Source: Zizania palustris
Lineage: Eukaryota; Streptophyta; Magnoliopsida; Poales; Poaceae
NCBI GenBank assembly: GCA_019279435.1
Contig: JAAALK010000289.1
Span: forward strand, 85,715,023-85,779,022
Direction: 5' to 3'
Length of the DNA: 64,000 nucleotides
The position numbers were made by a program, and so were the translations under genes. Shown here in pieces: positions 11,032 to 22,782 of this stretch (its first letter is position 1; the number at the start of each line of letters is the position of its first letter). Under the pieces are notes generated by a model, which was not told where the DNA came from, did not search any database, and saw only the letters and a list, made by a program, of their open reading frames with translations.

Positions 11032-11866
11032 TGTTAGGGGAAATAGTTTTCCCTTAAACAGGGGTCAAATGACGTCAGCCTCTGAAGGCCTCGGACTCGG
11101 AGCCCGCTGGCTAGCGAAGCCTAAGGATTAACTCTAGCCTCCTCTATCGAAGATTACTCCAAGCACAACAAATAATTACTCGACTAAAGGACAAGCCTCC
11201 GGGACCCCTCCGGAGCCAAGTGATCTAGGACCCCTCCGGGTCCCCTCCAGAGCCATGTGTTCTAGGACCCCTCCGGGTCCCCTCCGGAGCCAAGTGTTCT
11301 AGGACCTACAGAGCCAAGCCTCCGAGATCCCTCCAAGCCACTCCGGAGCCTTTCAGAGTCCTCCGCAAGAGCCACTTCAGAGTCCTCTTCGGAGCCCCCT
11401 CAATGAGCTCCGACTGATACCCTTCGATAGGAACTCAGGTGTAGAAGCAATATCCTAGTACTGCTACAGTGTAGAAGCCATTCCAGGGCCTTTACTGCTG
11501 GCGTGCCATATACCTACTCCTGAAGTGATGTATATCTACCACGTCTGTAAGTTGTATGTACAGTAGCCTAGCCTTTTTACTCTCTTACCCCTATAAAGCC
11601 TATGGCTTGTAGAGGGCAACTAGGTCTTTTCCTTTGGCCTGCGTGACTATAAAAGCAGGGCCCTGCCCTTGTAATGGACACATGCTCAGTAGAGACAAAA
11701 TTATGCCAAATCCACTATAAACTGGACGTAGGGTTATTATCCCTCTTGGGAGGCCCGAACTAGTATAAAACCCTCTCTCCCTTTGTGAGAACCCATCGAG
11801 GTTCATATTATGCATTCTACACCACCTCATAGAAACCTTTTTGTAACTAACGCAATTATTACAATA
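11032..11866 (+). repeat. TAT-ND 5' LTR
   Basis: Starts TGTTAGGGGAAATAG and ends ATTACAATA, where the last base pair has probably drifted from ACA (the right LTR ends ATAACA). 835 bases. Contains short repeats of GACCCCTCCGG...GGAGCCAAGTG between 11200 and 11345 and a TATA box at 11648. Compared with the right LTR it is collinear with scattered substitutions and a few indels. Confidence 0.88.
11648..11655 (+). promoter_or_regulatory. TATA box of TAT-ND 5' LTR
   Basis: TATAAAAG in the plus sense. The same box is kept in the right LTR at 17218-17225. The spacing of about 210 bases to the LTR end fits a U3/R position. Confidence 0.6.
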
Positions 11867-11868
11867 GT

Positions 11869-11886
11869 TGACGCCGTCTGTGGGGA
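11869..11886 (+). other. TAT-ND primer binding site
   Basis: TTGACGCCGTCTGTGGGGAT follows the LTR, two substitutions from the TGGCGCCGTC-TGTGGGGA pattern common in Tat-lineage elements. It fixes the element orientation as plus. Confidence 0.8.
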
Positions 11887-12132
11887 TCCTAGTACTAAAA
11901 GCTAATGTCTTTGCCACCACTCACGCCTCGGAGTACACCCATGAAGGAACTAGCAGGCCCTGATGGCCTTCCGCACACTCTTTGGCAAGGGACTCCGGGA
12001 GCTTGTAAAAGGCCTTGGGAGCACTAGAGGCTACGAGGAAAATTCCCTCCAACCGTTCGAAGCCGCTTGGTCCCAAGCTGCTCGGTCTCCAAACCAAGTC
12101 AAGCTTCCGAAGATATACACTCAAATTGAAGC

Positions 12133-12310
12133 CTTACTTTTTCTTATTAAAAACTGAAGCCTTGCTTCACCTTATTCAGAACCGAGGCCTTGCTTTGCCT
12201 TGTTTAAAACCCAAGCCTTACTTCACCTTATTTAAAACCGAAGCCTTGCTTCGATGTAAAACCGAAGCCTCGCTTCGCCTTATCTAAAACCGAAGCGCTG
12301 CTTCGAAGTC
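12133..12310 (+). repeat. 28-bp degenerate tandem repeat
   Basis: About six to seven units of roughly 28 bases with the core GAAGCCTTGCTTC followed by a T/A-rich spacer such as ACCTTATTTAAAACC. Looser copies of GAAGCCTTGCTTC continue to about 12580. It lies in the leader where gag would begin in an autonomous relative; a short frame starting MSLPPLTPRSTPMKE at 11905 may be the remnant of the gag start. Confidence 0.75.
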
Positions 12311-12625
12311 TACACAGCGCCTCCGGGCCCGTACCCGAAGCATCCAGTGTCGTAGGTGACCTAGAGCCGAAGGTGGCTCACACTATCATAGGTTTGGTGA
12401 ATCCACACCATTCTCATTCCATTCTCATTCTAGAATCAAGCTCAAAAGCCTTGCTTCATCATCTAAACACGCTTCGAAGCCTTGCTTCACATGTCAAAAT
12501 TCAAAGATCTATTGAGAATTAAGTATTTCAAAGCCTTGCTTCGCTTAATTCAGATAAGTCTTCGAAGCCATGCTTCGTTTCAATTTTGAGTGTTCGAAGC
12601 CCAAGCGAGGCTTCCGAACGATGCG

Positions 12626-12645
12626 ATATATATATATATATATAT
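12626..12645. repeat. TA microsatellite
   Basis: An uninterrupted run of about ten TA units inside the TAT-ND leader. Confidence 0.9.
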
Positions 12646-13179
12646 TCGAAACCTCCAAAGCGCACCCCTTCGCATTTTATAATTGCATGCACCGACAATG
12701 CCCAAGTCCCTAACTGCCACGTGCAAGGGGGGACTGAGGTATATGTATGCGAAGTGTGCGAATGAAATGTGCGATACGAGCATACGAAGCACACAATACA
12801 TGTGAAGTATGCGAGCGAAATATGTGTACATGAAGTAAAAGACAATTTCCATTCATCGAATGCCAAGTATAAATATGAAGTACGTTTACAAGTACACCTC
12901 GAAAGCTAAAATACTATGAGTAATATGTGTCTAAGCCTAAGAAAAAGCGAGCCCGAGGCCCTAACAGTCTCAACCCTCGCTTGCTCTTTTTTCGGGCAGG
13001 GCCTCCTCGGCTGGACGAAGACCCATCGGAGCTGGACCTCCCACTGCTGGACCGTCCACGGTTTGTGGCCCACAAAATTCCTCTTTCCTCTTGTAGGTCA
13101 GCCCAAGTCTGAAGCGCAGGCAGTGCCGCATCAAAGGCAGAAAAGTCTAGGGCTTTGTCACCTTGTAAAGTCGTGCCCG

Positions 13180-16164
13180 AAGACTACACCCCTTCACCAC
13201 TTAAATCCACCTCAAAACAGCTTAAGTCTGGCGAGGACGAAGGACTCCGAAGTGGCTCTGCGTTCACGGTGGCTACCAGCTCCTGGGCTACTTCGGGAAT
13301 AACTTCACCTCTAGGACCCATCGGAAGTTTGAACCGAGGGGGCCCTTCGGACCTAGCTACCTCGAGCACTACCCAAATCTGACGAAGCTCTTATTAATCC
13401 TCAAGAAGTTCGAAGTCAACATCCCAAGGCTGAGCCTAGGCAGCTACAAAATACCCCCGCATTTCTATTAATAAATTGACAAGTCATTTTGCAGGCCTAC
13501 GACTAAGAATTACAAAGGAGCCTAAGGAGATCTACACCTTCGATGGCGGAGGGTTCAATGCCGAAGGCTGAGCTGGTGAGGCCCACACCCTGGCTTGGCG
13601 TAAGCGGGTGACTCATTGAAGCTCGAGGACTGCTTCGCACCCTTGAGCCTTATAGGGCTCTTTAAGCCCACGCCACGTGCCGCGGACTGCCGAAGCAGGA
13701 AAAATTAAGTGAGAGCCTCCGAAGGCCACCGGCGTGACCGAGGTCGCTTCTTCAAGTTGGTTGCACCCTGCTTCATGAAGCATCTGTAGCACCCCTTGTC
13801 CAGCCATCCGCCCAGCCGTCAGTGTGACGCCTGACATTGTCACCTCCCCCATCACCCTGTCTGTCTGGAGAAACTCGAGCCGGTCCCCGATAGGATCTTG
13901 GGGATTGAAGTCTGAAGCCTGGCACTCGGTCCCCAAGCGGTCCATGACTTTGGTCAGGATTGAGGTGGCCTTGTCAACCCCTCGGACCACGAATCCCTCT
14001 AGAGCTTAGCTGGCGACACGAAGATCGGAGCACTCCACCGCTAGCTTCACCCTGGCCTCCTCCGAACCCCGAAGTGCTTCCAGAAGCCTCTCCATCTCCG
14101 AGGCCATTGTTTCCAGGGCTTTGTTTGCCCTGGCTACCTCGGATCTCGCCGCATTAGCCGCAGCTTTGGCCCGCTTTTGCCTCTCGATGACCTCCAAATC
14201 CTAGCACCGAAGGGTTTCATTTTCCTCCGCCAGGAAGTTTCCTCGGTGGCCCACGGAAGTCCTACCATAGTAGTCAGCGCGAAAGCCTAGGAGGATTCAA
14301 GAAATATTTAGTATTACTAAAGAGATAAGTACTGCACGAAGCCTGTATGAATCTTTGCTCACCTGAAGGAGGGCTTCGCTTGCGTTTGCGAAGAGGTCGA
14401 TGTGGCTAGTGCAGCTGAGCTGCACCACCAAGTCCCCCCTCGTAGAAGCCACACAGCCATCATAGAAGGCGTCGATGGCCGCCTCCATCGCAAGCCCCTC
14501 GGAATCAGGTGCCAGATCAAGGGCGCCGGGAACACAAGCCCCCTTGGAGCAGGAATTCGGTCTACTACATTGACCTCTTCTTCCTTATGTTCCCGTGGGT
14601 CCCTCTGCCGCGGTTGCCCCATCGTCTTCCTCGGACGAAGAGCTCTCTTTGGACCCCAAGCTACTGCTTCCGTTGCTATCGGAGGTCCCCTCCGCATCTG
14701 CCACTACAAACCTCGCATCATCACCAGCACTTTAGAAAAAATACAAGTCAATACATAGAAGTATAAGAAGGGTGATCCAAGCATCTACCTCCACCAGCTT
14801 CCTCTTCACTCGAAGAGATGTCTTGGAATGCCGCAGGAGCGAGGTGTTTCACCCAGTCCCTCTGCTGGTCTAGCTGGGCCCTAGGCTCCATGCTCAAAGG
14901 GGCTGCCCCTGAAGCCTCCATCGACATTGCCTCCATCGTAGCCTCCGGTGCCAACACTTCGGTCACCGCTGTAGCCTCCAACACCAAAACTTCGACTGTT
15001 GCAGCGGGGGAATTCCCCAGCTCCCCTGTGGCAATGAGGTCCAAAGATGCTTGCTCCACCACGCTAGGGGCTTCGTCCGCCGAGGGCTCCGAGCGAACCC
15101 TTGAAGATTCCACGGACATCGAGGTCTCGGGCTCCTCGTTGTCCGCCCTCTTCCTCTTCGAACTGCTCGCCAAAGGAGCCGAGACGGTGAAGTATGGAAG
15201 TGCCTGGACCCCTTCGGCGCCGAGCCAGGTCCACACTCTGTTCCATATCTCCTAAGACACCACCAGGTCGAGCCTCCGGGTTTGCTCGTCTGGTGTCGGA
15301 GGTCCCACAATGCGTTCTACCGCCACTATGGCCACCTCCGGAGGTCGTACGTCACACGCAGCTTCATCATAAATTCTAAGTCAACACAAGCTAAACATCA
15401 ATGGGTACGAAGAAAAGAGCTCGAAGTGTCTTGGAGCTCGACGACACTTTGCCTTCGCAATGGTATGAGATGAGCGCGTTGGTACTCTGAAGAGGAGAGT
15501 CCGCGCCCATCGAAGCGTAGAACTACTCCTGGTCCCACCTCGAGTACCACCTATTGTTGATTTCCCTCACCGGGAAGTCATTCAAGAATTCCTTCCAGAG
15601 CTGGAAGTTGGCGCTCCTGAAGGCCAAGGCCCTCTCTACGCCATCTTGCCCCTCCCTCCACTTCGGTTGGCAGCTGGCATCGTGAAGGGCGACGAAGACA
15701 TCCACTCGCCCTTCGCAACCTTCGGCTCTCATGGCCCACTCAAAGATCGCGAGCCTCGCCACTGCATTCGGAGACAAGTGAGGGAGTTCGAAGTTGTAAG
15801 CCTTTAACACCTCGCTCAGCATGTCCACCACAGGTAGCCTCAGCCCTGCCTCGAAGAAGGCCTCGAAGACAATGACTTCATCAAGTCGAGGCCTCTAGAT
15901 TTTTTCTGACTTCTCAGGTACTCGAAGACGGATCTCTTCAGGAATCTTCCCTTCGCAGATCCGCCGAATAGACTCCTCCATCGAAACTGAAGCCCACAGC
16001 TCCAACTTCTGCTTAAACATGTCTAACGGAGACCGAAGGTCTGTCAGCTTGAGACGCCTCACCGCAGGCTTCTCTGTAGCCGCATCCACCGCTTGGGCTT
16101 GAACAGAGCTCGAGCTCCCGCCGAAAGCCGAAGCCTTCTTCGATGAATCCTTCTTCGGCATCAT
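13180..16164 (-). pseudogene. TAT-ND antisense gene
   Basis: Runs opposite to the element. Exon 1 starts at 16164 (MMPKKDSSKKASAFGG) and stays in one frame to about 15440 apart from two TAG stops (15893, 15523). It holds IVFEAFFEAGLRLPVVDML and ARLAIFEWAMRAEGCEGR, shared with the TAT-F copy, and resembles the plant family called putative gypsy type transposon (Pfam PF04195, from memory). Next come a KRKRADNEE basic motif, an Ala/Glu-rich acidic part, a proposed intron 14730-14788, a short exon, a proposed intron 14287-14362, a coiled coil (14197-14006) and a tail whose PPRFKLPMGPRGEVIPE matches the TAT-E copy near 53610. Introns are GT...AG on the minus strand. Function unknown. Several stops; not intact. 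Confidence 0.75.
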
Positions 16165-16308
16165 TCGAAGGCCTTCGGTGCGAAAGAGGCTAAGGGGCTC
16201 CGGAGCGAAGGGCGCATGAAGCTGAAGGTGGAGATAGAAGACGAAGGTGGCTAGAAGTGCAAGAAGGAATCAAATGAAGGCCTGAGCGTTGCCGGGGTAC
16301 GTCAAGGC

Positions 16309-16316
16309 CTTTTATA
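16309..16316 (-). promoter_or_regulatory. TATA box of TAT-ND antisense gene
   Basis: TATAAAAG on the minus strand, about 145 bases before the start codon at 16164. The antisense genes of TAT-E and TAT-F have TATAAATAGAGG at comparable distances, so the box is probably a true promoter element and not chance. Confidence 0.6.
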
Positions 16317-16637
16317 GGTGGTAAAAAACCACTGTGCGCCCCGCAGCCAAGGTTTTTTCACCGAGAACCTGACCCCCACAGTCTCTGACCGCTAGGGCTA
16401 GGGTAAAATTTGAAGCGAACCGTCGCACCCCCTGCACAATAACGGCTCGTATTTCGATCGTTGCGGGGCCACTTGGACTCCCCGAGGGTGTCCCATCCAC
16501 TCTATACAGGCATTTATTGTCTATGCAATTCGAAGCTAGCTTTGGCCCCAGGCTCCGAAGGCTTGTCAACCACGAAGCATCATTTTATCAATGTCATTTT
16601 CCAGAGGCGCGCGCACCCCTTCACTGTGAATGGATAC

Positions 16638-16651
16638 GTGCGAGGGGCTAC
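16638..16651 (+). other. TAT-ND polypurine tract
   Basis: GTGCGAGGGGCTAC directly before the right LTR. The tract in TAT-E, on its own strand, ends AAGGGGCTAC, so GGGGCTAC is a shared end of the plus-strand primer. Confidence 0.7.
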
Positions 16652-17436
16652 TATTGGGGGAAATAGTTTTCCCTCAAACAAGGGTCAAATGACGTCAGCC
16701 TCCGAAGGCCTCAGGCTCGGAGCCCGCTGGCTAGCGAAGCCTCAAGACGAACTCCGGCCTCCTACATCAAAGATTACTCCAAGCACAGCAAACAATTACT
16801 CGACTGAATGATAAGCCTCTGGGACCCCTCCGGAGCCAAGTGATCTAGGATCCCTCTAGGACCCCTCCAGAGCCAGGTGTTCTAGGACCCCTACGGTCCC
16901 CTCCAGAGCCAAGCCTCCGGAATCCCTCTGGCCCCCTACGGAGCTCTTTCGGAGCCCTCTCCGGAGCCTTTTAGAGTCCTCTCTCGGGAGCCACTTCGGA
17001 ACTCTGGTCCAGAAGAAATATCCTAGTACCGCTACAGTGTAGAAGCCATTCTAGGAACCTTTACTACTGGCGTGCCATATACCTACTCCTGAAGTGATGT
17101 ATATCTAGCATGCTTGTAAAGTTGTATGTATAGTAGCCTAGCCTTTTTACCCTCTTACCCCTATAAAGCCTATGGCTTGTAGAGGGCAACTGGATCTTTT
17201 CCTTTGGCCTGCATGCCTATAAAAGAAGGGCCCTGCCCTTGTAATGGACACATGCTCAGTAGAGGCAAAATTATGCAAAATCCATTGTAAACTGGACGTA
17301 GGGTTATTATCCATCTTGAGAGGCCCGAACTAGTATAAAACCCTCTCTCCCTCTGTGAGAACCCTTCGAGGTTCATATTATGCATTCTACACCACCTCAT
17401 AGAAACCTGTTTGTAACTAACGCAATTGTTATAACA
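16652..17436 (+). repeat. TAT-ND 3' LTR
   Basis: Starts TATTGGGGGAAATAG (first dinucleotide TG changed to TA) and ends TTATAACA, followed by the target-site duplication GTTAG. 785 bases, 50 shorter than its partner, mainly because one repeat of the GACCCCTCC type and nearby sequence are missing. Confidence 0.88.
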
Positions 17437-17441
17437 GTTAG

Positions 17442-17880
17442 CCAGATGGTTCTAGGTATCAACATATTTCAATTCAATATCACCGTTCTCATTGTGGTCT
17501 CTCAAAAAGTGATATGGCACATCAATGTGTTTGGTTCTAGAATGTTGAACTGGGTTGTTGGCTACGCTAATGGCACTAGTGTTATCATAGAAAAGTGGAA
17601 CACCCTTAAAATCCAACCCAAAATCCCGCAAGGTAGAAACCATCCACAAATCTGTGAGCAACAGCTAGCAGCAGCTACATACTTAGCCTCTGCTGTAGAC
17701 TGCGCAACGCTAGACTGTTTGTGAGAAGACCAGCAAACAAGAGAAGAACCCAGAAAATGATAAGTATCGGAGGTACATTTCCTATCAATTCTACACCCAG
17801 GAAAATCAGCATCAGAAAAACCTCTCAGGCATAAAGATGATGATGCAGAATACCAAATGCCGAATTCAAACATGTGTTGA
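17442..17880 (-). pseudogene. COP-B RNase H
   Basis: Minus-strand copia RNase H, which removes RNA from the RNA/DNA hybrid. Readable pieces are ASSSLCLRGFSDADFPGC, STAEAKYVAAASCCSQ and DNTSAISVANNPVQHSRTKH, ending in FLRDHNENGDIELKYVDT. The second acidic position of the usual EAEY is Lys here (EAKY), and two frames are needed to read it, so it is inactive. The left end is the TAT-ND target site. Confidence 0.85.
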
Positions 17881-18730
17881 GGTACCTTTGTATGCTCTTA
17901 ACTTCTTGATGATGTAAAGCCCTTGGAGAAGCCTAAAAACAAGCGCACAGACATATTGCAAAGTGTATGTCTAGCCTCATAGCCATCAAGTAGATGAGGG
18001 AGCTGATCATGCTCCAGAATTCGTTCCGATCCACCTCTTCTCCATCTTCATCTGGGTCAAGCACTACTGAGATAGCCATTGGAGTAAATCACTTCACATC
18101 GCTAATGTTAAAATGCTTCAGCGGGTATTTTGTGTACTTTGTCTGATCCACAAAGGTGCCTAGTTTGCATTGCTTGATTTGCAAAACAAGGAAGAAGGTC
18201 AGCTCGCCCATCATCGACATCTCGAACTCCTTCTCATAGAATCAGTAAACTTGGCCACAAGTGTATGAGAAGAGCCACAAAAAATAATGTCATCAACATA
18301 AATCTAAACAAGAAGGAATTCTTTGCCATGCTTCAGAGTAAACAGGGTTTTGTCAATAGAGCCCATTTTGTACTCATGCTCAAGCAAAAAGTTCCTAAGT
18401 CGGTCATACCAGACCCTAGGAGCTTGCTTGAGACCATACAAAGATTTATAAAGTTTAAAGACTCTATGGGGCTATTTGGGATGTTCAAAGTCAGTGGTTT
18501 GTCTTACAAAAATATCCTCTCATATGAAACCATTAAGAAAAGCACTTTTAACATCCATTTCATAAATCTTGAAACCGCGAGAAGATGCAAAAGCAAGCAA
18601 AATCCTAATGGCTTCAAGTTGAGCTACTGGAGCAAAAGTTCTCCAAAATCAACCACCTCGACTTGAGAGTAACCGTGAGTAACAAGCCTAGTCTTGTTTC
18701 TCACAATAGACCCATCTTCCCCCCTGTTTA
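17881..18730 (-). pseudogene. COP-B reverse transcriptase, first copy
   Basis: Minus-strand copia RT. Recognisable: RNKTRLVTHGYSQVEVVDFG-like start near 18700, LYGLKQAPR near 18430 and the catalytic YVDD box at 18289-18300, here in broken frame. Several stops and shifts. From 18138 to the right this sequence is present a second time at 23443 and beyond. Confidence 0.85.
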
Positions 18731-18959
18731 TTTTTGAAAATCCGTTTTTTTGACAATGATATGAATGTTAGGAGGTGGATCTAAAAGAACCCAAACTTGG
18801 TTTCTATCAAAATTTTGTAACTCTTCATGCATGAAATTGATCCAACTCGAATCAGATAAAGTATGGCTAACATGATCAAGATGCTCAAAAGAAGCGACAA
18901 ATGCATAATCAATAAAATGAGCATGAGATCGAGTTACCCTTTCATCTAGCTCACCGATG

Positions 18960-20040
18960 ATCTTCTCAGGAGGGTGATGTCACTAAATCCAAAGAGGAGC
19001 TTCTTGTCGAGAGAGAATCTCCCCCTCAACACTTACATGGTTGAGCTCGAAGCTTGCTGAAGTTGATACTTTAGGCCCTCTTGGTTAAGTAGATGTTGCA
19101 GGATCTCCTTCAGGGGTTGCTATAGTAGGAGGTAGGGGATCATCCTCAAGCTCTTCAAATTTTTATGGATCTTTTTCTTCAAAGATGGTCTCTTCCATAT
19201 CCTGCTTAATTGCAAGCTCAAAATAAGTAGTAACACAGGGGGGAGACTCATCAAAAGTCACATCACATGACTCGATGACTGTGTTAGTATCAAGGTTAAA
19301 AACACGATATGAATGACCATGAAGAGAATAAGTCAAAAATATACCATCAGAAGAACTCGACTCAAATTTGTCAAGATTACCAAGTTTCATAATGAAGCAC
19401 CGATGACCAAACACTCTCAAATGAGTAACCTTGGGCTTCCTTCCAAAACACAGCTCATAAGATGTTAAATTCAAAAGTGAGCACACAAAGATCTGGTTGG
19501 AGATGTAACATGCAGTGCTCATAGCCCCAACCCAAAATCTTCTAGGAGTCATATGCTCATTGAGCATCATCCTAGCCATCTCCACTAGAGTGCGGTTCTT
19601 TCTCTAAATAAGTCCATTTTGTTGAGGAACCCGCGGAGAAGAAAATTGATGTTCAATGTCGTGCTCAAGGAAAAATCAACAAAGAAACTATTCTTGAACT
19701 CGGTGCCATTATCATGTCTAATTGCTTTCAATGCACTAGGGAGTTCAGTGAATAGTCTCAAAGCTAAGATATGAAAGTGTGAAAACACTTCATCCTTTCT
19801 TGCAAGAAAGAAAACCAAAGAATACCGGGAGTAGTCATCAACCACGACAAGGACATACCATTTTCCATATAAAGAACTAACCCGAGAAGGACCTACAGTG
19901 TCCATATGGAAAAGTTCTTCAGGTTGTTCTGTCATCACCACATTGATTGGTGAATGAGAGGCGTCCACCATCTTTCTATGTCGATAAGGAGCACAAAGCA
20001 GATTCTTCTCAATCTTGAGCTTGGGCATTCCTTGGATCAG
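18960..20040 (-). pseudogene. COP-B integrase, first copy
   Basis: Copia integrase core, which inserts the DNA copy. Frames 20028-19585 and 19585-19163 show DTVGPSRVSS, VVVDDYSRYSLVFF, IRHDNGTEFKNSFF and then KPKVTHLRVFGHRCF. The codon of the third catalytic acid, in the ERKNRTL motif, is TAG at 19604-19606, while the second copy (24900 region) keeps GAG. A C-terminal extension with Pro/Ser-rich sequence follows to about 18960. Inactive. Confidence 0.85.
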
Positions 20041-20169
20041 ACCTAGGGCACTCAGTCAATCGAGCAAGTAAAAGCTCATATGCCCTAGTCTCCTATGCCA
20101 TATCTAGAGATCAAAAGAAGGTTTAGCAATAAGGCAATGAGAAGAACCAAAAGAGTTAGAAAAGTCAGC

Positions 20170-20446
20170 TCAAAAGACCCTCCCTATTCTTGAAATCTTA
20201 CAAACCAAAGCGCTAGAAGAATCGAGAACTTGTGAAGTATCATGTATGAAAAGCACTTCCAAGCCCTCATCAATTAATTGAGATACAGAAAGCAAATTCT
20301 ATCCCAAATCCTCAACCGAACCGACATCTTTTAGAATGAAATTTTCATTAATTCTAACCATACCTTTGCCTTTCACTCTACTCCTTCGATTGTTGCTGAA
20401 GGTGACGTACACACGTCACTAGGTTGAGGTGAAACTAGAGAACCAT
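20170..20446 (-). pseudogene. COP-B protease, C-terminal part, first copy
   Basis: Minus-strand remnant of the copia protease, readable as NNRRSRVKGKGMV, INENFILKDV and a VSQL-type end, with stops. The N-terminal part with the active-site Asp lies right of the inserted Tekay LTR at about 28190-28260 and is poorly preserved. Confidence 0.6.
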
Positions 20447-22782
20447 TGTCAAGCCCGGGAATAATACCTTCCTGAACACTTTGTGCATTAAGTCCCTGTC
20501 CCAGGAAAAGGCAGGGTACGCAATAACAAGTAGATACAACAGAGTTCCACGCAGATTAAAAGTAATTACACATAGTCATATACATGGCCTAAATGGCCTG
20601 AACAGAGATTACTAAGCAAAACACAAGCAGCGGATAACGACCTTTTCCTCACATGCGCACGAGTGAGGCCAAGCCTCACGCCTCCTCTTTGTCTTCATAT
20701 GTGTAGATCCCTTCAACTTCTGGAGAGGTTTAAAATAATGGGCTGAGTACACTATTACTCAACAAGCCACACGAAATGATCAAAATAAAGCATATACAAG
20801 TAATAAAGTCTGTTATGAACAAGTTAATATCCAAGAAGAGCACCTGCACTGGCAGGTTACCACCACCTATATGATCCTTAGATCATATCCCAAACATCAT
20901 ACCAGAATTAAAGTGGAAGGTTATTCTAACCGTGAAAACATCACTTTTCCCGCCCTCGACCGTGGGTTCTGCTATTCGAATAGATTTTAACTCTGATCAG
21001 AGGTGTACAACTTTACCCACAAGGCACAGTCTCGGTTAACGTTAGGATACCACCACGGTACCCCGACCCAAGCTCATGCCAAGGCCCATCATATACCATA
21101 CAAATATGTAGACACCTGCAAAGGTTTCGCTTCCCGTAGGGCCAACCCTAGTCGAGTAAGCCCCCTCTTGCGCCAAGTGACATTCAGGCCTAGGGGTGCG
21201 ACCCACCACAAACCGTCACCCATCATACCACCGGTGTTGTAAGCAGGTATAGTTAATACTTTAAGCTAGGTCGTACTCATTAAACTTGTAACTTGTGGTA
21301 GTATGAAAATTCATTGCAACCGTAGCCACGAATCGGTCGTTAATTGCCATGGGTGCAACATCCCAGAATACTAGCATGCACCCACGACCAGCCCTTTCAA
21401 TATTTTAATTGGTCAAGTTTTAATCCAAACCACTAACGGTAGTAATCCTACCGTAGTGTACAATTTAATCGACATAAAAGATACAACATTTGTCATTAAA
21501 GAGCTGAATAATTCCCCATTTAAAAAGTCTAGGTAAACTAAGCATGGCTAAGCAGTACTCCTTATCTCGATCAATCCAACCCTTATTAAGGTACGAGCTG
21601 AACCAAACTTTACCTAAGTTGACAAAGGCATGATATTAATTGCACGGGGCCATAAGTAACACAGTGGGTATAGCTAAACAATAATAATAGCATATTATAG
21701 TCCTAATAATCATGCATTAAGTTAAAATTAAAATAACTTATGAAAAATGGGATTTCAATATGTTCAACAGTTTAGGTAGCTTGCCTTAGTCCACGAAGGC
21801 TTGATCTTCAATGAAGTAGGCCTCCGACGGTACGAAATCGGCGGTGTCTACGCGATCATATACATGATTAATGCAAAACAGTACATCAATACACATGAAC
21901 AATAGAAAAAATGCATAGTTAGATTCTTTGCAATTTTATGAAAACACTGCAATTTGAATCACTCCAAACGGAGCTAGGATGAATTAGTTGTGTATTTTAG
22001 AACTTTTAGCTCCATTTTTAGCCGAAACAGTACTAATGTGCAGGACGGAAAATAAGTATCCTAAAACAGAGGGATTAGAATGCTAAAGTGCCAGAAAAGG
22101 ATATAAATAACCTAAAACAGAGGGTTAAATCACAAAACTGGCAAAAATGAGAGCTGGGCGGCTCGGTCCCGCTGGCGCGGCGTGGGCGGGCGCGGCGTGT
22201 GGTGGCGCGGGCGGCGCACAGCGACGTGCGACCACCGCGGCGCGGCGACAACGGCGACGGCAAGTCTAGGTGCGATGAAATGGGAAAAGGAGGAGTTCTT
22301 ACCGGGGGGACGACAACGATGACACAGCTACGGCGAGGAGGAGAGCTCGGAGGAGAAAAAACGTGTGGAAAGTGGGGAAAACGGAATGGAGAAGAGAAGG
22401 AATGACCAAATAAAATGGTGCGCGAGGGGGATAGCGGTTCCGGCGTGGTGGGCGCGGCCTCGATGCGACATGGGCGATGGGGAAAGTGGAATGACTGACG
22501 GTTGCCATGGGAGGGAGTTGTGCATGCATGGTTGAAGTGGGATAGAGAAAAGAGAGGAGGGTGGGAGGAAGGTGATGACAAGTGGGTCCCACGCATAAGT
22601 GAGAGTGAAAACTTAAAGAGAGAAATAAATTTAAGAAAAAAAGAAAAACGAGTCTAAAATTCTGGAAAAATAAATTTTCATAGTTTTGAATTATTTTATA
22701 AATATCCAAAGTACTATTTTAATTATTATTATATTTTATTATTATTTCCATTTTTATTTTATTTTTTAATGTGGACATTACA
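20447..22782 (-). repeat. TEK1: Tekay-like 3' LTR
   Basis: Plus-strand start TGTCAAGCCCGGG and end GTGGACATTACA give TG...CA ends, 2336 bases. On the left it is flanked by ACCAT, the copia target. On the right a polypurine tract and a chromodomain-type integrase end follow, so on the minus strand this is a 3' LTR. Contains a GC-rich stretch at 22150-22270. No frame in it is convincing as a gene. Confidence 0.88.

Larger units (their letters stand above)
11032..17436 (+). mobile_element. TAT-ND: non-autonomous Tat-like element
   Basis: A complete element of 6.4 kb with two LTRs (11032-11866 and 16652-17436), a PBS after the left one, a polypurine tract before the right one, and a perfect 5-bp target-site duplication GTTAG (11027-11031 and 17437-17441). 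Element orientation is plus. I see no gag, protease, RT or integrase in the 4.8-kb interior. The interior has a repeat-rich leader and then, on the minus strand, the antisense gene otherwise found at the 3' end of Tat elements. It must therefore have moved using proteins of a relative. Confidence 0.88.
18138..20446. repeat. tandem duplication, copy 1 (copia part)
   Basis: RT, integrase and protease sequence of COP-B that recurs at 23443-25752, offset 5305 bases near the left end. Both copies stop at the same bases ACCAT followed by a Tekay-like LTR. By eye identity is near 99 percent for about 18200-19020 and nearer 93-95 percent for the rest. Confidence 0.9.

Noticed and set aside
12916..13302. 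128-codon plus-strand frame in TAT-ND as possible gag
   Set aside because: No gag motif; it is antisense to the tail of the antisense gene, whose residues match TAT-E.
18265..18666. 133-codon plus-strand frame, repeated at 23570-23971
   Set aside because: Antisense shadow of copia RT; duplicated only because the RT segment is duplicated.
22199..22405. Gly/Arg-rich plus-strand frame
   Set aside because: The same GC-rich LTR block; shadow frame.
22075..22709. Ser/Pro/His-rich minus-strand frames of 136-173 codons in the Tekay LTR
   Set aside because: They lie wholly inside a non-coding LTR, overlap in different frames, and are not kept in the second LTR copy at 27377-28079.
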